64,000 nt of DNA from Corynebacterium variabile (GCF_006539825.1 NZ_BJNT01000018.1:1-64000); one strand, 5' to 3'. Positions 1 through 8,696 are shown, numbered from the stretch's first letter. The notes: generated by a model from the letters alone, not told the origin. Program-made: numbers and translations.

Positions 1-292
1 GGGGGAAGATCGCGGGGTCCCGGTGAACGGAACAGTCACCGCGTATCGCTGTACCGGCCCAGAATAGCGACGGACCGGCGTCGACGGGTATCACCCTCCG
101 GTCACGGTCCGGTAACGTTTTGCCGACCAAGAGCGAGAGAAAATATGGTGAAGTTCACATATAGAGAGTGCGACCTGCCAAAAGTTCGTGATACGGTGGT
201 CGTAATCGTAACCTGATCGTGACTTTTGCCGAGTGACGTAGCCTCCGTTCCCACCCCGGGGGCATACCCCGAGAGGAGAGTGACCGAGGATC
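1..292. other. Non-coding left edge
   Basis: No open frame here looks like a real protein on either strand. The stretch has several A/T-rich spots in a GC-rich setting (around 140-170 and 195-215) that would suit promoter elements for the gene starting at 293. No convincing -35/-10 pair could be fixed, and no RNA gene or repeat was recognised. Confidence 0.4.
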
Positions 293-1138
293 ATGCCGAC
301 CGATCCCCAGACACCCGACGGCGGTTACGCGCTCACACCGGAGCAGTCCGGCACCGGAGCTGCGGACGCCACCACCGGTGTCGCGTCCACCGCCCACCAC
401 GAGGAACTGCTGCGCACCGAGGCCCTGGCCGCCCGCCGTGGCAACCGTGCGATCGCCCGCTTCGCGGCCGTCGGACTGGTCGCCGCCCTCGCCGTCGGCT
501 TCGTCACCTGGCGTAACTCGATCCCGGCGAACAACAACGCCGACGACAGTCCGGTCGTCGACGCCTCGGTGGACACGTCCCTGCGCCCCACCCGGACCGA
601 GGAATCCCCCGAGCCGGCACCGCGCACCACCACACACCGGGAGTCCACCCCTCCCCCGGTGACGATCGGTGGTGTCGCCCCGCTCAGTGAGGACCCCTAT
701 CTCCCGCCGAATGCGTGGAATGGTGGCGACAGCCTCGACCCGGTCGTCCCGAGCCCGGAGGACACCACCCCACAGGACACCGGCGGCGAGACCGCTCCGG
801 ACACCACCGACGAGAACCCCTCCTCGCCGGAGTACCCGGTCATTCCGGGTCTGCCGTCGCTGCCTGACTTCCCGGGTTTCCCGGACCACAGCGGTGGTGG
901 CTCTTCGACCCCGACCGAGCCCACCGAGGATCCGGAGTCCGGTGAGGACACCGGGCAGCCCGGCACCGGGGAGGGCGGCAACGGTCTCGCCGACGGCAGT
1001 GCCTCCGAGGACAGCGGCGATGCGGGTGCATCGCAGTCCCCGAACTCCGGCGCGTCCGCCGACGCCGACTCCACGTCCCCGCAGGCTCAGCGGGCCCAGC
1101 CGTCGGAGCCCTCCGAGCTCGGTGGGCAGGACAACTAG
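293..1138 (+). CDS. Single-pass membrane protein with long Pro/Ser/Thr/Asp-rich exported tail, function unknown
   Basis: This 281-residue protein has a hydrophilic N-terminus of about 55 residues, one hydrophobic segment at about residues 56-73, and then roughly 200 residues dominated by Pro, Ser, Thr, Gly, Asp and Glu. The expected topology is type II: short cytoplasmic head, one membrane anchor, and a disordered tail in the cell envelope. I see no catalytic motif, sortase signal or recognisable domain. The start is ATG at 293, with a purine-rich GAGGAGAG about 12 bases upstream. It converges on manA, and a shared hairpin separates the two genes. A link to wall biosynthesis is suggested only by position. 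Confidence 0.75.
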   Translation: MPTDPQTPDGGYALTPEQSGTGAADATTGVASTAHHEELLRTEALAARRGNRAIARFAAVGLVAALAVGFVTWRNSIPANNNADDSPVVDASVDTSLRPTRTEESPEPAPRTTTHRESTPPPVTIGGVAPLSEDPYLPPNAWNGGDSLDPVVPSPEDTTPQDTGGETAPDTTDENPSSPEYPVIPGLPSLPDFPGFPDHSGGGSSTPTEPTEDPESGEDTGQPGTGEGGNGLADGSASEDSGDAGASQSPNSGASADADSTSPQAQRAQPSEPSELGGQDN

Positions 1139-1151
1139 CCTCCCGCTGAAA

Positions 1152-1195
1152 ACCACCCCCGGCCCGGCCGACCACACGGTGACCGGCCGGGTGGT
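1152..1195. terminator. Hairpin between convergent genes
   Basis: The left arm ACCACCCCCGGCCCGGCC (from 1153) and the right arm GGCCGGGTGGT (ending at 1195) pair through ACCACCCGGCC around a short loop. It lies exactly between the stop codons of the membrane-protein gene (+) and manA (-). It has no clear U-tract, so it is read as a bidirectional stem-type terminator by position and symmetry. Confidence 0.5.
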
Positions 1196-2427
1196 CAGCC
1201 CGCTGTCGCGATGAAGACGCGGCCCAGCGACGTGACCTGCAGGTCACGTCCCGTCGTCGCGGGAACCCACACCGCCTGCCCCGGACGCAGCCGCGTCGGG
1301 GCAGAGCCACTGGAGTCGGAGCCTTCGGCACCGGAGAGTTCCGCCCCACCGGCACCCACCAGGACTACGGCCGGCCCGGCCACCGGGGCGACCTGTCCGT
1401 TGTCGACCTCGCGCAGGGCGAAGTCGGGTACCGGGACGTCGAACCGACCGTCCGCGTCCCGCGGGCACACCGGGTCAATGACCGGAGCGAAGTCCATGAC
1501 GCGCATCAGCTCGGGCACGTCGATGTGCTTGGTGGTGAGGCCACCACGCAGCACATTGTCGGAGTTCGCCATGATCTCCACACCCGTACCGCCCAGATAG
1601 GCGTGGAGTTTGCCGGCGGCGAGAAACAGGGCCTGACCCGGCTCCAGGACCACATGGTTGAGCAGCAGCGAGATCAGGACGCCGGAATCACCCGGGTACT
1701 GCTCCGCAAGTTTGCCGGCGACGCGGGCCGGGCCACGCATCCATCCGGGAGCCTCTCCGGCGTCCACCAGCGCCGTCAATCGACGGCACTCGGGTGCGGT
1801 CACGGCGACGAGTTGCCGCTTGGTCGCGGCCGGCAGGGTGAGCCAGGTCGTCACCAGGGCGCGGAGGTCCTCGGCGTCGTCCCCGGAGCCCAGCACCGCG
1901 GTGGTGTGCGCGAGATCGGGCACCGCCAGGGCACCGAGGAGCTCGCGGGTCCGGTCCAGCGGACGGAACCCGGCGAGCGCCTCGAACCGGGTGAGTGCGA
2001 CGAGCAGCTCGGGTTTGTGGTTGTCGTCCTTGTAGTTCCGCTGGGACGCCCCGAGCAGCACCCCTTCGGCGTTCTCGCGGGCGAAACCCTCTTCGGCCTG
2101 CTGCTTCGTCGGGTGTGCCTGCAGGCTCAACGCCTGGTCGGCGGCGAGCAGTTTGATGAGGAACGGGAGCCGGTCGCCGGAGCGGTCGGCCCCCAGCTGC
2201 CCCTCGGGGTCACCGGAGATGACGTCGAGCAGCGTCCGGGAACCGCCGGAGACGACGGACGGTGCGGCCGGGTGCGCCCCGAACCACATCTCCGCCTCCG
2301 GATGTTCGGTCGGCAGTGGACGACCGGTGAGTTCGGCCAGGGCGGTCCGCGAACCCCAGGCGTAGTGCCGGACGGCGCCGTCGATGAGGAGCGGGTGCGC
2401 CCCGGTATCAGGTGTCTGTGATGTCAC
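1195..2427 (-). CDS. manA: Mannose-6-phosphate isomerase (type I)
   Basis: Interconverts fructose-6-phosphate and mannose-6-phosphate, the entry to GDP-mannose for envelope glycans. The 410-residue length fits type I phosphomannose isomerases. The family zinc-site motifs are visible: HPEAEMWFGAHP near residue 42, SLQAHPTK (Gln103, His105), DDNHKPE (Glu140), and a later GKLHAYLGG histidine. The LRGGLTTKH segment carries the catalytic arginine. The start is GTG at 2427, with AGGAG about 12 bases upstream. It sits 20 bases after pmmA on the same strand, so the two are probably co-transcribed and catalyse consecutive steps. In M. tuberculosis a further gene (Rv3256c) lies between them; it is absent here. 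Confidence 0.95.
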   Translation of the reverse strand: MTSQTPDTGAHPLLIDGAVRHYAWGSRTALAELTGRPLPTEHPEAEMWFGAHPAAPSVVSGGSRTLLDVISGDPEGQLGADRSGDRLPFLIKLLAADQALSLQAHPTKQQAEEGFARENAEGVLLGASQRNYKDDNHKPELLVALTRFEALAGFRPLDRTRELLGALAVPDLAHTTAVLGSGDDAEDLRALVTTWLTLPAATKRQLVAVTAPECRRLTALVDAGEAPGWMRGPARVAGKLAEQYPGDSGVLISLLLNHVVLEPGQALFLAAGKLHAYLGGTGVEIMANSDNVLRGGLTTKHIDVPELMRVMDFAPVIDPVCPRDADGRFDVPVPDFALREVDNGQVAPVAGPAVVLVGAGGAELSGAEGSDSSGSAPTRLRPGQAVWVPATTGRDLQVTSLGRVFIATAG

Positions 2428-2447
2428 AGCGATGGGAGTCTCCTACC

Positions 2448-3836
2448 TCACGCCCGGATGACCGAGAGCGCCTTGTCGACGATCTCGGTGATGCGCTCAC
2501 GGGTCGGGGCCTCGACGTTGAGACGCAGCAGGGGCTCGGTGTTCGAGGCACGGATGTTGAACCAGGAGCCGTCGGTGAGCTCGACGGTCACGCCGTCGAG
2601 TTCATCGGTGGACGTGGTCTCGTCGGCGAAGGCCTCGACGACGGCGGCGGTGCGTCCTGCCTGGTCCGCGACCTCGGAGTTGATCTCCCCGGAGGCCTCG
2701 TAGCGGGAGTACGCCTGCTTGAGTTCCGACAGGGGCCTGTCCTGGGCACCGAGGGTGGCGAGGACGTGGAGGGCGGCGATCATGCCGGAGTCCGCGTTGT
2801 AGAAGTCCGAGAAGTAGTAGTGGGCGGAGTGCTCGCCACCGAAGACGGCCCTCTCCTCGGCCATCTGCGCCTTGATGAAGGAGTGGCCGACGCGGGTCCG
2901 GACCGGCTTACCGCCGAGCTCGGTGACGAGTTCCGGGACCGCCTTGGAGGTGATGAGGTTGTGGATGATCGTCGCGCCCGGGTTCTGCGCCAGGTAGCGC
3001 TCGGCGATCATGCAGCAGATGGCCGACGGGCTGACGGCGTCGCCCTTCTCGTCGACGATGAAGCAGCGGTCGGCGTCCCCGTCGAAGGCGACGCCGATGT
3101 CCGCGCCCTTCTCGACAGTGAACTTCTGCAGGTCGACGATGTTCTTCGGGTCCAGCGGGTTGGCCTCGTGGTTGGGGAAGGTCCCGTCGAGCTCGAAGAA
3201 GAGGTCGTGGAGGGTCAGCGCGGACTCGGTGCCGAGCACGGCGGGTGCGGTGAGGCCACCCATGCCGTTGCCGGCGTCCACGGTGACGGTCAGCGGACGG
3301 ATGCCGTCGAGCGGCACCAGGGTCTTGAGGTAATCCGCGTAGTCGGTGAGGACGTCGCGGGAGCCCACGGTGCCTGGCTCGCCGTCGAAGGCCGGGACAC
3401 CGTCGACGAGCATGTCGACGATCTCGGACAGACCGGTGTCCTGACCGACCGGGCGGGCGCCGGAACGGCACATCTTGATGCCGTTGTACTTCGCCGGGTT
3501 GTGGGACGCCGTGAACATCGCACCGGGGCAGTTCAACGACCCGGCGGCGTAGTAGAGCTCGTCGGTCGAGGTCAGCCCCAGCTCGACGGCGTCGAGGCCC
3601 TGGGAGGTGACGCCGGCGGCGAAGGCGGCGGAGAGGTCCGGGGAGCTGGGGCGCATGTCATGACCGATGACCACGGTCGTCGCACCTTCGCCACGCATGA
3701 GGTGGCCGAAGGCTGCTCCGGTGTCACGGACGAGGTCGGCGTCGATACCCTCACCGACCACGCCGCGGACGTCGTAGGCCTTGACGACGGTGCTCAGCGA
3801 CTCTCGGGTTCGGGAGGACGGGGTTGGTGACGTCAT
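2448..3836 (-). CDS. pmmA: Phosphomannomutase / phosphoglucomutase
   Basis: Converts mannose-6-phosphate to mannose-1-phosphate, feeding the guanylyltransferase encoded nearby. The 462 residues show all four alpha-D-phosphohexomutase signatures: the active-site loop TASHNPAKYNG (Ser111), the metal loop DGDADRC, the sugar loop GGEHSAHYYF, and the phosphate loop RASNTEPLLRL near the C-terminus. It starts at ATG 3836 and lies immediately upstream of manA. A second phosphohexomutase gene occurs at 38652; this copy, with its mannose-pathway neighbours, is the one expected to serve GDP-mannose synthesis. In C. glutamicum the same gene is also called manB. Confidence 0.95.
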   Translation of the reverse strand: MTSPTPSSRTRESLSTVVKAYDVRGVVGEGIDADLVRDTGAAFGHLMRGEGATTVVIGHDMRPSSPDLSAAFAAGVTSQGLDAVELGLTSTDELYYAAGSLNCPGAMFTASHNPAKYNGIKMCRSGARPVGQDTGLSEIVDMLVDGVPAFDGEPGTVGSRDVLTDYADYLKTLVPLDGIRPLTVTVDAGNGMGGLTAPAVLGTESALTLHDLFFELDGTFPNHEANPLDPKNIVDLQKFTVEKGADIGVAFDGDADRCFIVDEKGDAVSPSAICCMIAERYLAQNPGATIIHNLITSKAVPELVTELGGKPVRTRVGHSFIKAQMAEERAVFGGEHSAHYYFSDFYNADSGMIAALHVLATLGAQDRPLSELKQAYSRYEASGEINSEVADQAGRTAAVVEAFADETTSTDELDGVTVELTDGSWFNIRASNTEPLLRLNVEAPTRERITEIVDKALSVIRA

Positions 3837-3907
3837 GGGAGGTAACTCCTTGGGTTCTGGGGATCAACGGTGAGGAAGAGGGGTGTCCGGGAAAACCCGG
3901 TGGAGTG

Positions 3908-4399
3908 TCAGTCTGCGTCCCGGACCGCGTGGAGATGGCGGGCCGGGGTCCGACGCGGCAGATTCCCCCGCGACGGATGGTGACCACTGGGGCGGGGCAG
4001 ATCCTCGCGGCGGATGATGGTGCCGGCGGGGACAGGCGGGTCGATGACGCCGGGGTCGGTCTCGGCGTCGGGTTCGGCGGAGGCCTCACCCACCGCCTCC
4101 ATCGCCTCGGCGAGGACCTGCATCTCCTCGTCAGTGAAATCGTTCGAGTCAGTGACGTCGTCGCCGAAGGGGTCGGTCAGGCCTGCAGCCGCGTGGTCCT
4201 CACGGACCAGATCCCAGCCTTCGGGGACGGTCAGGCGGGAGACATGTCGGCTGCAGAGGTCCCAGCTGTGCGGGTCCCCGCCGGGCCCCAGCACAGTAAC
4301 GGTCGCACGGCTCGCCCGGTAGTTGTAACGCAGGGTGGCCACGGCCGGGGTACTGCATCCTGGCCTGGAGCACTGTCGGTAGTCAGTCACGGAGGCCAT
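3908..4399 (-). CDS. DUF3499 family zinc-binding-type protein
   Basis: The 163-residue protein begins MASVTDYRQCSRPGC and carries a CxxxxC pair (Cys10, Cys15) followed by SWDLCSRH (Cys49, His52). This arrangement looks like a small metal site and is typical of the actinobacterial DUF3499 family (Rv3258c-like). The frame stays open upstream, but that extension is low-complexity Arg/Pro. The start at 4399 matches the conserved family N-terminus. It lies between pmmA and whcD on the same strand, as in mycobacteria. The function is unknown, and the C-terminal part is acidic and then Arg/His-rich. It is divergent from the gene at 4491. Confidence 0.85.
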   Translation of the reverse strand: MASVTDYRQCSRPGCSTPAVATLRYNYRASRATVTVLGPGGDPHSWDLCSRHVSRLTVPEGWDLVREDHAAAGLTDPFGDDVTDSNDFTDEEMQVLAEAMEAVGEASAEPDAETDPGVIDPPVPAGTIIRREDLPRPSGHHPSRGNLPRRTPARHLHAVRDAD

Positions 4400-4490
4400 T
4401 TTAGCCCCCTGCGACGGTCCCGTGCCGGACCGGCACTGCAGCGCGTGGCGTACACCGTCGTGGGGCATCGTCAGGGTTAGGATCGGTGCC

Positions 4491-5036
4491 ATGACAGGAC
4501 CGGCGACAGGACCAACGACAGGACCGGGCACAGGGCCGGGAGCAGGGACGGGAGGACAGGGCCACACCTCCGGTTTCGGCTCCGTGCGCGCCGCCCACCA
4601 CGATCCGCGGGGACGCGGCCTGCGTGGCGTCCTCATGCCGGATCTGCCGAGGCACCGCACCCGCGGCGAACAGTTCGACGCGGCGGTCCTCGATGTCTAC
4701 GCCGACGTCCTCGACCGGTTCGGTGACCGGCTCGACGGGCTCGACATCGCCGTGGACATGATCCCGCGGATGCGGATGGACGCCTCGGTCTCGCAGTGGT
4801 CCGACGAGGTCGCCGCCGACGGTCCGGTGCCGCTGGGACGCCTGGTCCCGGTGGGGGTCGATGAAGAAGGGACGCCGACGCGGCCACGTCTCATCGTGTT
4901 CCGGCGTCCGGTCGAGGAGCGGTCCCGTGACCGGCTGGAGCTGGAGAACTGGCTGCGGTTCGTTATCGCCAGCCTGGTCGCCACGTATCTCAACGTGTCA
5001 CCGGAGACGGTCGACCCGCGCTTCGACTGGGAGTGA
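4491..5036 (+). CDS. Metallopeptidase-family (DUF1025-like) protein without an obvious HExxH
   Basis: The 181-residue protein belongs by sequence to the minimal-zincin family next to whiB2 in actinobacteria (Rv3259-like). After a Thr-Gly-Pro repeat leader (residues 1-20) comes RGLRGVLMPDLPRHRTRGEQF and later PRLIVFRRPVEERSRDRLEL, ending SPETVDPRFDWE. In zincin relatives the HExxH helix precedes the final segment. Here the equivalent stretch reads LRFVIASLVATYL, with no His or Glu pair, so activity is doubtful. The chosen start is ATG 4491; a later ATG at 4636 would remove the repeat leader. The gene is opposite in direction to its neighbours. Confidence 0.75.
   Translation: MTGPATGPTTGPGTGPGAGTGGQGHTSGFGSVRAAHHDPRGRGLRGVLMPDLPRHRTRGEQFDAAVLDVYADVLDRFGDRLDGLDIAVDMIPRMRMDASVSQWSDEVAADGPVPLGRLVPVGVDEEGTPTRPRLIVFRRPVEERSRDRLELENWLRFVIASLVATYLNVSPETVDPRFDWE
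4493..4552 (+). repeat. Five tandem 12-base repeats at the gene start
   Basis: Units of the form GACAGGACCGGC repeat about five times with drift at the 5' end of the metallopeptidase-like gene, encoding a Thr-Gly-Pro-Xaa pattern. The repeat length is a multiple of three, so copy-number change would lengthen or shorten the leader without breaking the frame. Confidence 0.7.
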
Positions 5037-5039
5037 GCT

Positions 5040-5393
5040 CTACCCGAGCCGCTTCTTCAGGCGGCGGCGCTCGCGCTCGGACAGCCCGCCCCAGATGCCG
5101 AAGCGCTCATCGTGTTCGAGGGCGTACTCGAGGCACTCGTCACGCACTCCGCAGGCGCGGCAGATGCGCTTGGCCTCGCGGGTGGAGCCGCCCTTCTCCG
5201 GGAAGAACGCTTCAGGGTCGGTCTGGGCGCACAGCGCCTGTTCCTGCCACTCCTGGATGACCTGGTCGTAGAACTCGTCAAAGTCCGACGTGAGGTCGGA
5301 CCGCCCGGGATCCACCGCTGCAGAACCGTCTGACAGCGGGCCAGGGAACTCTTCGGGATCAGCGTCGCGGTACCCGTCATGCCTGTCGTCCAC
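5040..5393 (-). CDS. whcD: WhiB-family iron-sulfur regulator (WhiB2 / WhcD type)
   Basis: This 117-residue protein has the four cluster-binding cysteines of the Wbl family: Cys55 in ALCAQTDPEAFF, then Cys78, Cys81 and Cys87 in the CxxCxxxxxC pattern. The family GIWGGLSERERRRLKK turn and basic tail follow. WhiB2 proteins bind a [4Fe-4S] cluster, partner with the primary sigma factor and control septation and cell division. The start is GTG at 5393, with an AGGAGG four bases upstream. Its place between the metallopeptidase-like gene and manC is conserved in Corynebacterium and Mycobacterium, supporting the WhiB2 subclass. Confidence 0.92.
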   Translation of the reverse strand: MDDRHDGYRDADPEEFPGPLSDGSAAVDPGRSDLTSDFDEFYDQVIQEWQEQALCAQTDPEAFFPEKGGSTREAKRICRACGVRDECLEYALEHDERFGIWGGLSERERRRLKKRLG

Positions 5394-5691
5394 GCCGCCT
5401 CCTCTCGGTTGCTCGTTCCCCGTCGGTACGGGCGCCGGATCGACAACTCCGTATTGTCAGGCGTCCGTATATCTGTACTCCCCAGAGATTACACACATGG
5501 AATTACATGCCTCAACCGCTCTGCCGTGGGACCTCAACCACACGAGTCACAACTGTCACAGCCTTCACTGAAGATGAAGGGGTGTCACCAATGTGTGCCA
5601 CGACATAAGCACCACTTCGTACAGCCTAACCACTACATATGGGCACCGGACCCCCGATTTCGTCCGGCCACCACAACATGTAGAAAATTTT
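5394..5691 (-). promoter_or_regulatory. Long upstream region of whcD
   Basis: About 300 bases separate the end of manC from whcD, and both lie on the minus strand. The stretch is clearly more A/T-rich than the flanking genes, as at 5455-5510 and 5610-5700. It has no convincing coding frame. Wbl genes are usually heavily regulated, so the length fits a whcD promoter with a leader, plus the end of the manC transcript. No specific -10 could be chosen with confidence. Confidence 0.45.
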
Positions 5692-6783
5692 TCAAATATC
5701 GCTGGAGAAGCGCAGACCGCCGTCGGGGATCTGCACCCCCGGCCACACCCTGGCCCCACCGTTGAGTTCACAACGCGCACCGATGACGGCCCCCTCGCCG
5801 ATCACCGCGTCGCACAGGTGTGCGCGCGCCCCGATCCGTGCCCCGGCGGCGATGACACACCGCTCCACCGTCGCACCGGCCTCGATGACCACACCGTCAA
5901 GCACCACGGAGGTGTCCACGCGGGCACCGCCGCCGATCTCCGTACCGCGGCCCACCACCGTGCCGCCGAGCAGCAGCGCACCCCCGGCGACCGCCGCCGA
6001 CGGGTCCACCAGCGACTCGCCGTGGCGTCCGTCGACCAGCGGCGAGGGGGCGATCCCGCGCACCAGGTCCGAGGAGCCGCGGACGAAGTCCGCCGGCGTC
6101 CCCAGGTCGCGCCAGTAGGCCTGGTCCACATGGCCGAAGACCCGGGCACCACGGTCCAGCAGCGCGGGGAAGACCTCGCGCTCGACGGAGACCGGCTTCC
6201 CTGCCGGGATCTCGGCGATGATCTCACGCTGGAAGACGTAGCAGCCGGCGTTGATCTGGTCGGTCGGCGGATCCTCGGTCTTCTCCAGGAACGCCGAGAC
6301 ACGGCCGTCGGCGTCCGTCGGCACGCAACCGAAGGCCCGCGGATCAGCGACCTGCAGCAGGTGCAGCGTCACCTCGGCGTCGTGGTCGACATGCGTCTGG
6401 AGGACTGCGTTGAGGTCGGTGCCGCCCAGGACATCACCGTTGAAGACCATCACGCGGTCGTGTCGGAGGTGGTCGTAGACGTTGCGGATGCCGCCACCGG
6501 TGCCCAGCGGCTCGTCCTCGACGACGTACTCGATCTCCAGACCGAGCTCGGATCCGTCGCCGAAGAACTCCTCGAAGACCTCCGCCTTGAACGAGGTGCC
6601 CAGCACCACATGGGTCATGCCTGCCGCACGGATGCGGGCCAGCAGGTGCTGGAGGAAGGGGTAGCCCGCCACCGGCAGCATCGGCTTGGGGATCGAGTTC
6701 GTCAACGGACGCAGACGCGTCCCCTTGCCACCGACGAGGATGACGGCGTCGGTGGACGCGGCGAGAGAGCTGGTGTCAGTCAT
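5692..6783 (-). CDS. manC: Mannose-1-phosphate guanylyltransferase (GDP-mannose pyrophosphorylase)
   Basis: Makes GDP-mannose from mannose-1-phosphate and GTP for mannosylated lipids and glycans. The 363-residue protein begins with a nucleotidyltransferase domain (DAVILVGGKGTRLRPLT, then VVEDEPLGTGGGIRN and VFNGDVLGG). It ends with a left-handed beta-helix of hexapeptide repeats (GGTVVGRGTEIGGGARV and following). The ATG at 6783 is preferred because AAGGA lies 13 bases upstream and family members begin MTxTxx; an ATG at 6804 is also in frame. It follows wbbL and rmlD on the same strand. M. tuberculosis calls the equivalent gene manB (Rv3264c). Confidence 0.93.
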   Translation of the reverse strand: MTDTSSLAASTDAVILVGGKGTRLRPLTNSIPKPMLPVAGYPFLQHLLARIRAAGMTHVVLGTSFKAEVFEEFFGDGSELGLEIEYVVEDEPLGTGGGIRNVYDHLRHDRVMVFNGDVLGGTDLNAVLQTHVDHDAEVTLHLLQVADPRAFGCVPTDADGRVSAFLEKTEDPPTDQINAGCYVFQREIIAEIPAGKPVSVEREVFPALLDRGARVFGHVDQAYWRDLGTPADFVRGSSDLVRGIAPSPLVDGRHGESLVDPSAAVAGGALLLGGTVVGRGTEIGGGARVDTSVVLDGVVIEAGATVERCVIAAGARIGARAHLCDAVIGEGAVIGARCELNGGARVWPGVQIPDGGLRFSSDI

Positions 6784-6855
6784 GGAAAAGGTCGGTTCCT
6801 TCATCGTCTGGGGAGAGATAGCGGGAGACTGTGTGAGGGCACTACGGCCATGAGA

Positions 6856-7767
6856 TTACCCGGCGGCGTCGTCCCGGTGCCGCTGCTGTAGAGCCCGCGT
6901 CGCCAGGGCGAGTGTCACCGCGCCGCGGACCTTCAGTCCGACCCACAGCACCGCACGCACCGGCGCCTGCCACCAGGCGGTGAGGCGGTCGGCCTGGAAA
7001 CGGTAGGCCGAGTCATGGTGGGCGGGCACGGTGATCTCCGGGTGGGAGGACGCCGAGTGGCCCTGGGCGTGCGCGATCTCGGCGGTCGGGGTGAAGACGT
7101 TCTCCCAGCCCGCCCGGCCCAGCCGGTCACCCAGGTCGACGTCCTCCATGTACATGAAGTAGCGCTCGTCGAAACCCCCGACGGCGTCGAAAGCTTCCCA
7201 CCTCAGCAGCTGGCAGGACCCCGACAGCCACCCGGAGGTGCGCTCCTGCGACATGTCGGCGTCGTCCCGGTAGCGGCGGCTGAAGGGGTTGTCCTTCCAC
7301 ACCGGGGCCAGCAGGGCGTGGCCGATGCCGGAACCCAGGGTCGGCACGGCACGCGCCGAGGGGTACATCGAGCCGTCGGTCTCCCGGATCAGTGGGCCGA
7401 CCGCGCCTGCCCGTGGGTGACGCCGGGCGGCCTCGATCATCCGGTCCACCGACCCCGGGGTGAAGACCACGTCCGGGTTGGAGATGAGGACGAACTCGTC
7501 GTCGATCTCGCCGGCGTCCCGACGGGCACGGACCGCGTCGATCCCCTTGTTCATGCCGGCGCCGTAGCCGACATTTCCCCCGGTACGCAGCAGTTCTACG
7601 TTCTCACGGGTGGCGGCGGCGTACTCCGGGGCACCGTCGGTGGAACCGTTGTCGGCCATCACCACCACAGCGCCCTGCGCCGTCGCCGCCGGGACGGAAT
7701 CCAGGAAACGCCCGAGGTACTCCCCGGGGGAAAAGGTCACGGTGATGATCGCGAGTGGCTTGTTCAC
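6856..7767 (-). CDS. wbbL: Rhamnosyltransferase WbbL (arabinogalactan linker synthesis)
   Basis: A GT2-family glycosyltransferase of 303 residues, predicted to add rhamnose from dTDP-rhamnose to decaprenyl-PP-GlcNAc, the linker that joins arabinogalactan to peptidoglycan. Visible signatures are AIITVTFSPGE at the N-terminus, VMADNGSTDG, the donor-site SNPDVVF, and GGFDERYFMYMEDVDLGDRL in the acceptor half. The frame is open further upstream with Gly-rich sequence, but the GTG at 7767 gives the conserved family N-terminus. It starts 11 bases after rmlD, so the enzyme making the dTDP-rhamnose donor and the transferase using it are coupled. Confidence 0.93.
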   Translation of the reverse strand: MNKPLAIITVTFSPGEYLGRFLDSVPAATAQGAVVVMADNGSTDGAPEYAAATRENVELLRTGGNVGYGAGMNKGIDAVRARRDAGEIDDEFVLISNPDVVFTPGSVDRMIEAARRHPRAGAVGPLIRETDGSMYPSARAVPTLGSGIGHALLAPVWKDNPFSRRYRDDADMSQERTSGWLSGSCQLLRWEAFDAVGGFDERYFMYMEDVDLGDRLGRAGWENVFTPTAEIAHAQGHSASSHPEITVPAHHDSAYRFQADRLTAWWQAPVRAVLWVGLKVRGAVTLALATRALQQRHRDDAAG

Positions 7768-7778
7768 GACCGACCAGC

Positions 7779-8645
7779 CTAGCCCAGTCCCCGGGCCAGA
7801 GCCGTACGCCACGTCGGCGGTTCCCCCACCGTCTCCCGCCACGCGGCCAGGTCCAGTACCGACCATTCCGGACGCCGCGCCGGTGCCGGCCACTCGTCCG
7901 ACCCACACGGCGTGACCCGCTGCGGGTCATGGCCGAGCAGGCGGAAGACCTCACGGGCGAGCCCGCACCAGGTGACCGGATCCCCGGAATTCGTGTAGTG
8001 CAGGACGCCGGGCAACGGGCCCTCCTGCTGTGAGAGTGCCCACAGTCCGGCGGCCAGATCGGCGGCGTAGGTGGGACGCCCTGTCTGGTCGTCGACGACC
8101 TTCGGGTCCACCCCGCGCTCCGCCAGACCTGCCATCGTCGCAACGAAATCACGGCCCGGGGCGTGCGGCCCTGACCACACCCAGGCGGTGCGCACGACTG
8201 TCCCCCCGTGTTCAAGGACGCCGCGCTCCCCCGCAGCCTTCGTCGCGCCGTAGGCATTGAGAGGCCCGGTGGGGTCGTCCGGCGCCCATTCCCGGCCTGT
8301 CTCCGGAGGCGTCCCGGGGAAGACATAGTCGGTGGAGAGATGGAGGAAACGTGCCCCGACCTGTGTGGCAGCATCGGCAAGTATGCCGGGGGCCGTAGCA
8401 TTCACCGCCTCGACCGTCGCCCGGTTGGCCGGGTCCTCCGCACCGTCGACATCGGTCCACGCCGCACAGTTGATCACCGTGTCCTTCCCCGCGAAGCAAC
8501 GCAGCGCCGCCTCCCGCAGCTGCTCCGGGGAGGACGCCAGATCCAGCGTCTCCCGGGTGAGTGGCGTGCCTCCGAGAGCGACGAGTTCCAGTCCTACCTG
8601 TCCGGCCGCGCCGGTGACCGCAATGCGACCAGTCAGTGAATTCAC
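7779..8645 (-). CDS. rmlD: dTDP-4-dehydrorhamnose reductase
   Basis: Catalyses the last step of dTDP-rhamnose synthesis, the donor for WbbL. The SDR fold is visible: GRIAVTGAAGQVG nucleotide-binding loop, CAAWTDVDGAE, LSTDYVF, and the catalytic YGATK (YxxxK). The GTG at 8645 is preferred because a TACCAT hexamer lies eight bases upstream (8654-8659, minus strand), giving a leaderless start, and it puts the Rossmann motif at the usual distance. An ATG at 8675 and a TTG at 8681 are in-frame alternatives. The protein is about 288 residues from this start. The gene is divergent from the LCP gene, as in M. tuberculosis (Rv3266c/Rv3267). Confidence 0.92.
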   Translation of the reverse strand: MNSLTGRIAVTGAAGQVGLELVALGGTPLTRETLDLASSPEQLREAALRCFAGKDTVINCAAWTDVDGAEDPANRATVEAVNATAPGILADAATQVGARFLHLSTDYVFPGTPPETGREWAPDDPTGPLNAYGATKAAGERGVLEHGGTVVRTAWVWSGPHAPGRDFVATMAGLAERGVDPKVVDDQTGRPTYAADLAAGLWALSQQEGPLPGVLHYTNSGDPVTWCGLAREVFRLLGHDPQRVTPCGSDEWPAPARRPEWSVLDLAAWRETVGEPPTWRTALARGLG

Positions 8646-8696
8646 AGATGGCCATGGTACTTGTAGCGCCTGCATGGACAATGCCGCAGCGGGTAG

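Noticed and set aside
155..1177. Minus-strand frame of 340 codons covering the first membrane-protein gene
   Set aside because: It is Arg/Gly/Val-rich without domains, and the plus-strand gene has a ribosome site and a plausible topology.
2412..3830. Long plus-strand frame of 472 codons opposite pmmA
   Set aside because: It is the antisense of a strongly conserved gene. Its product is Val/Gly/Asp-rich without domains, as expected from third-position GC bias.
4400..4660. N-terminal extension of the DUF3499 protein to 250 residues
   Set aside because: The extra part is low-complexity Arg/Pro/Gly and overlaps the divergent gene. The family N-terminus begins at 4399.
5394..5691. Possible small RNA or riboswitch upstream of whcD
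   Set aside because: The region is long and A/T-rich, but I could not find a conserved riboswitch core or a convincing stem plus terminator.
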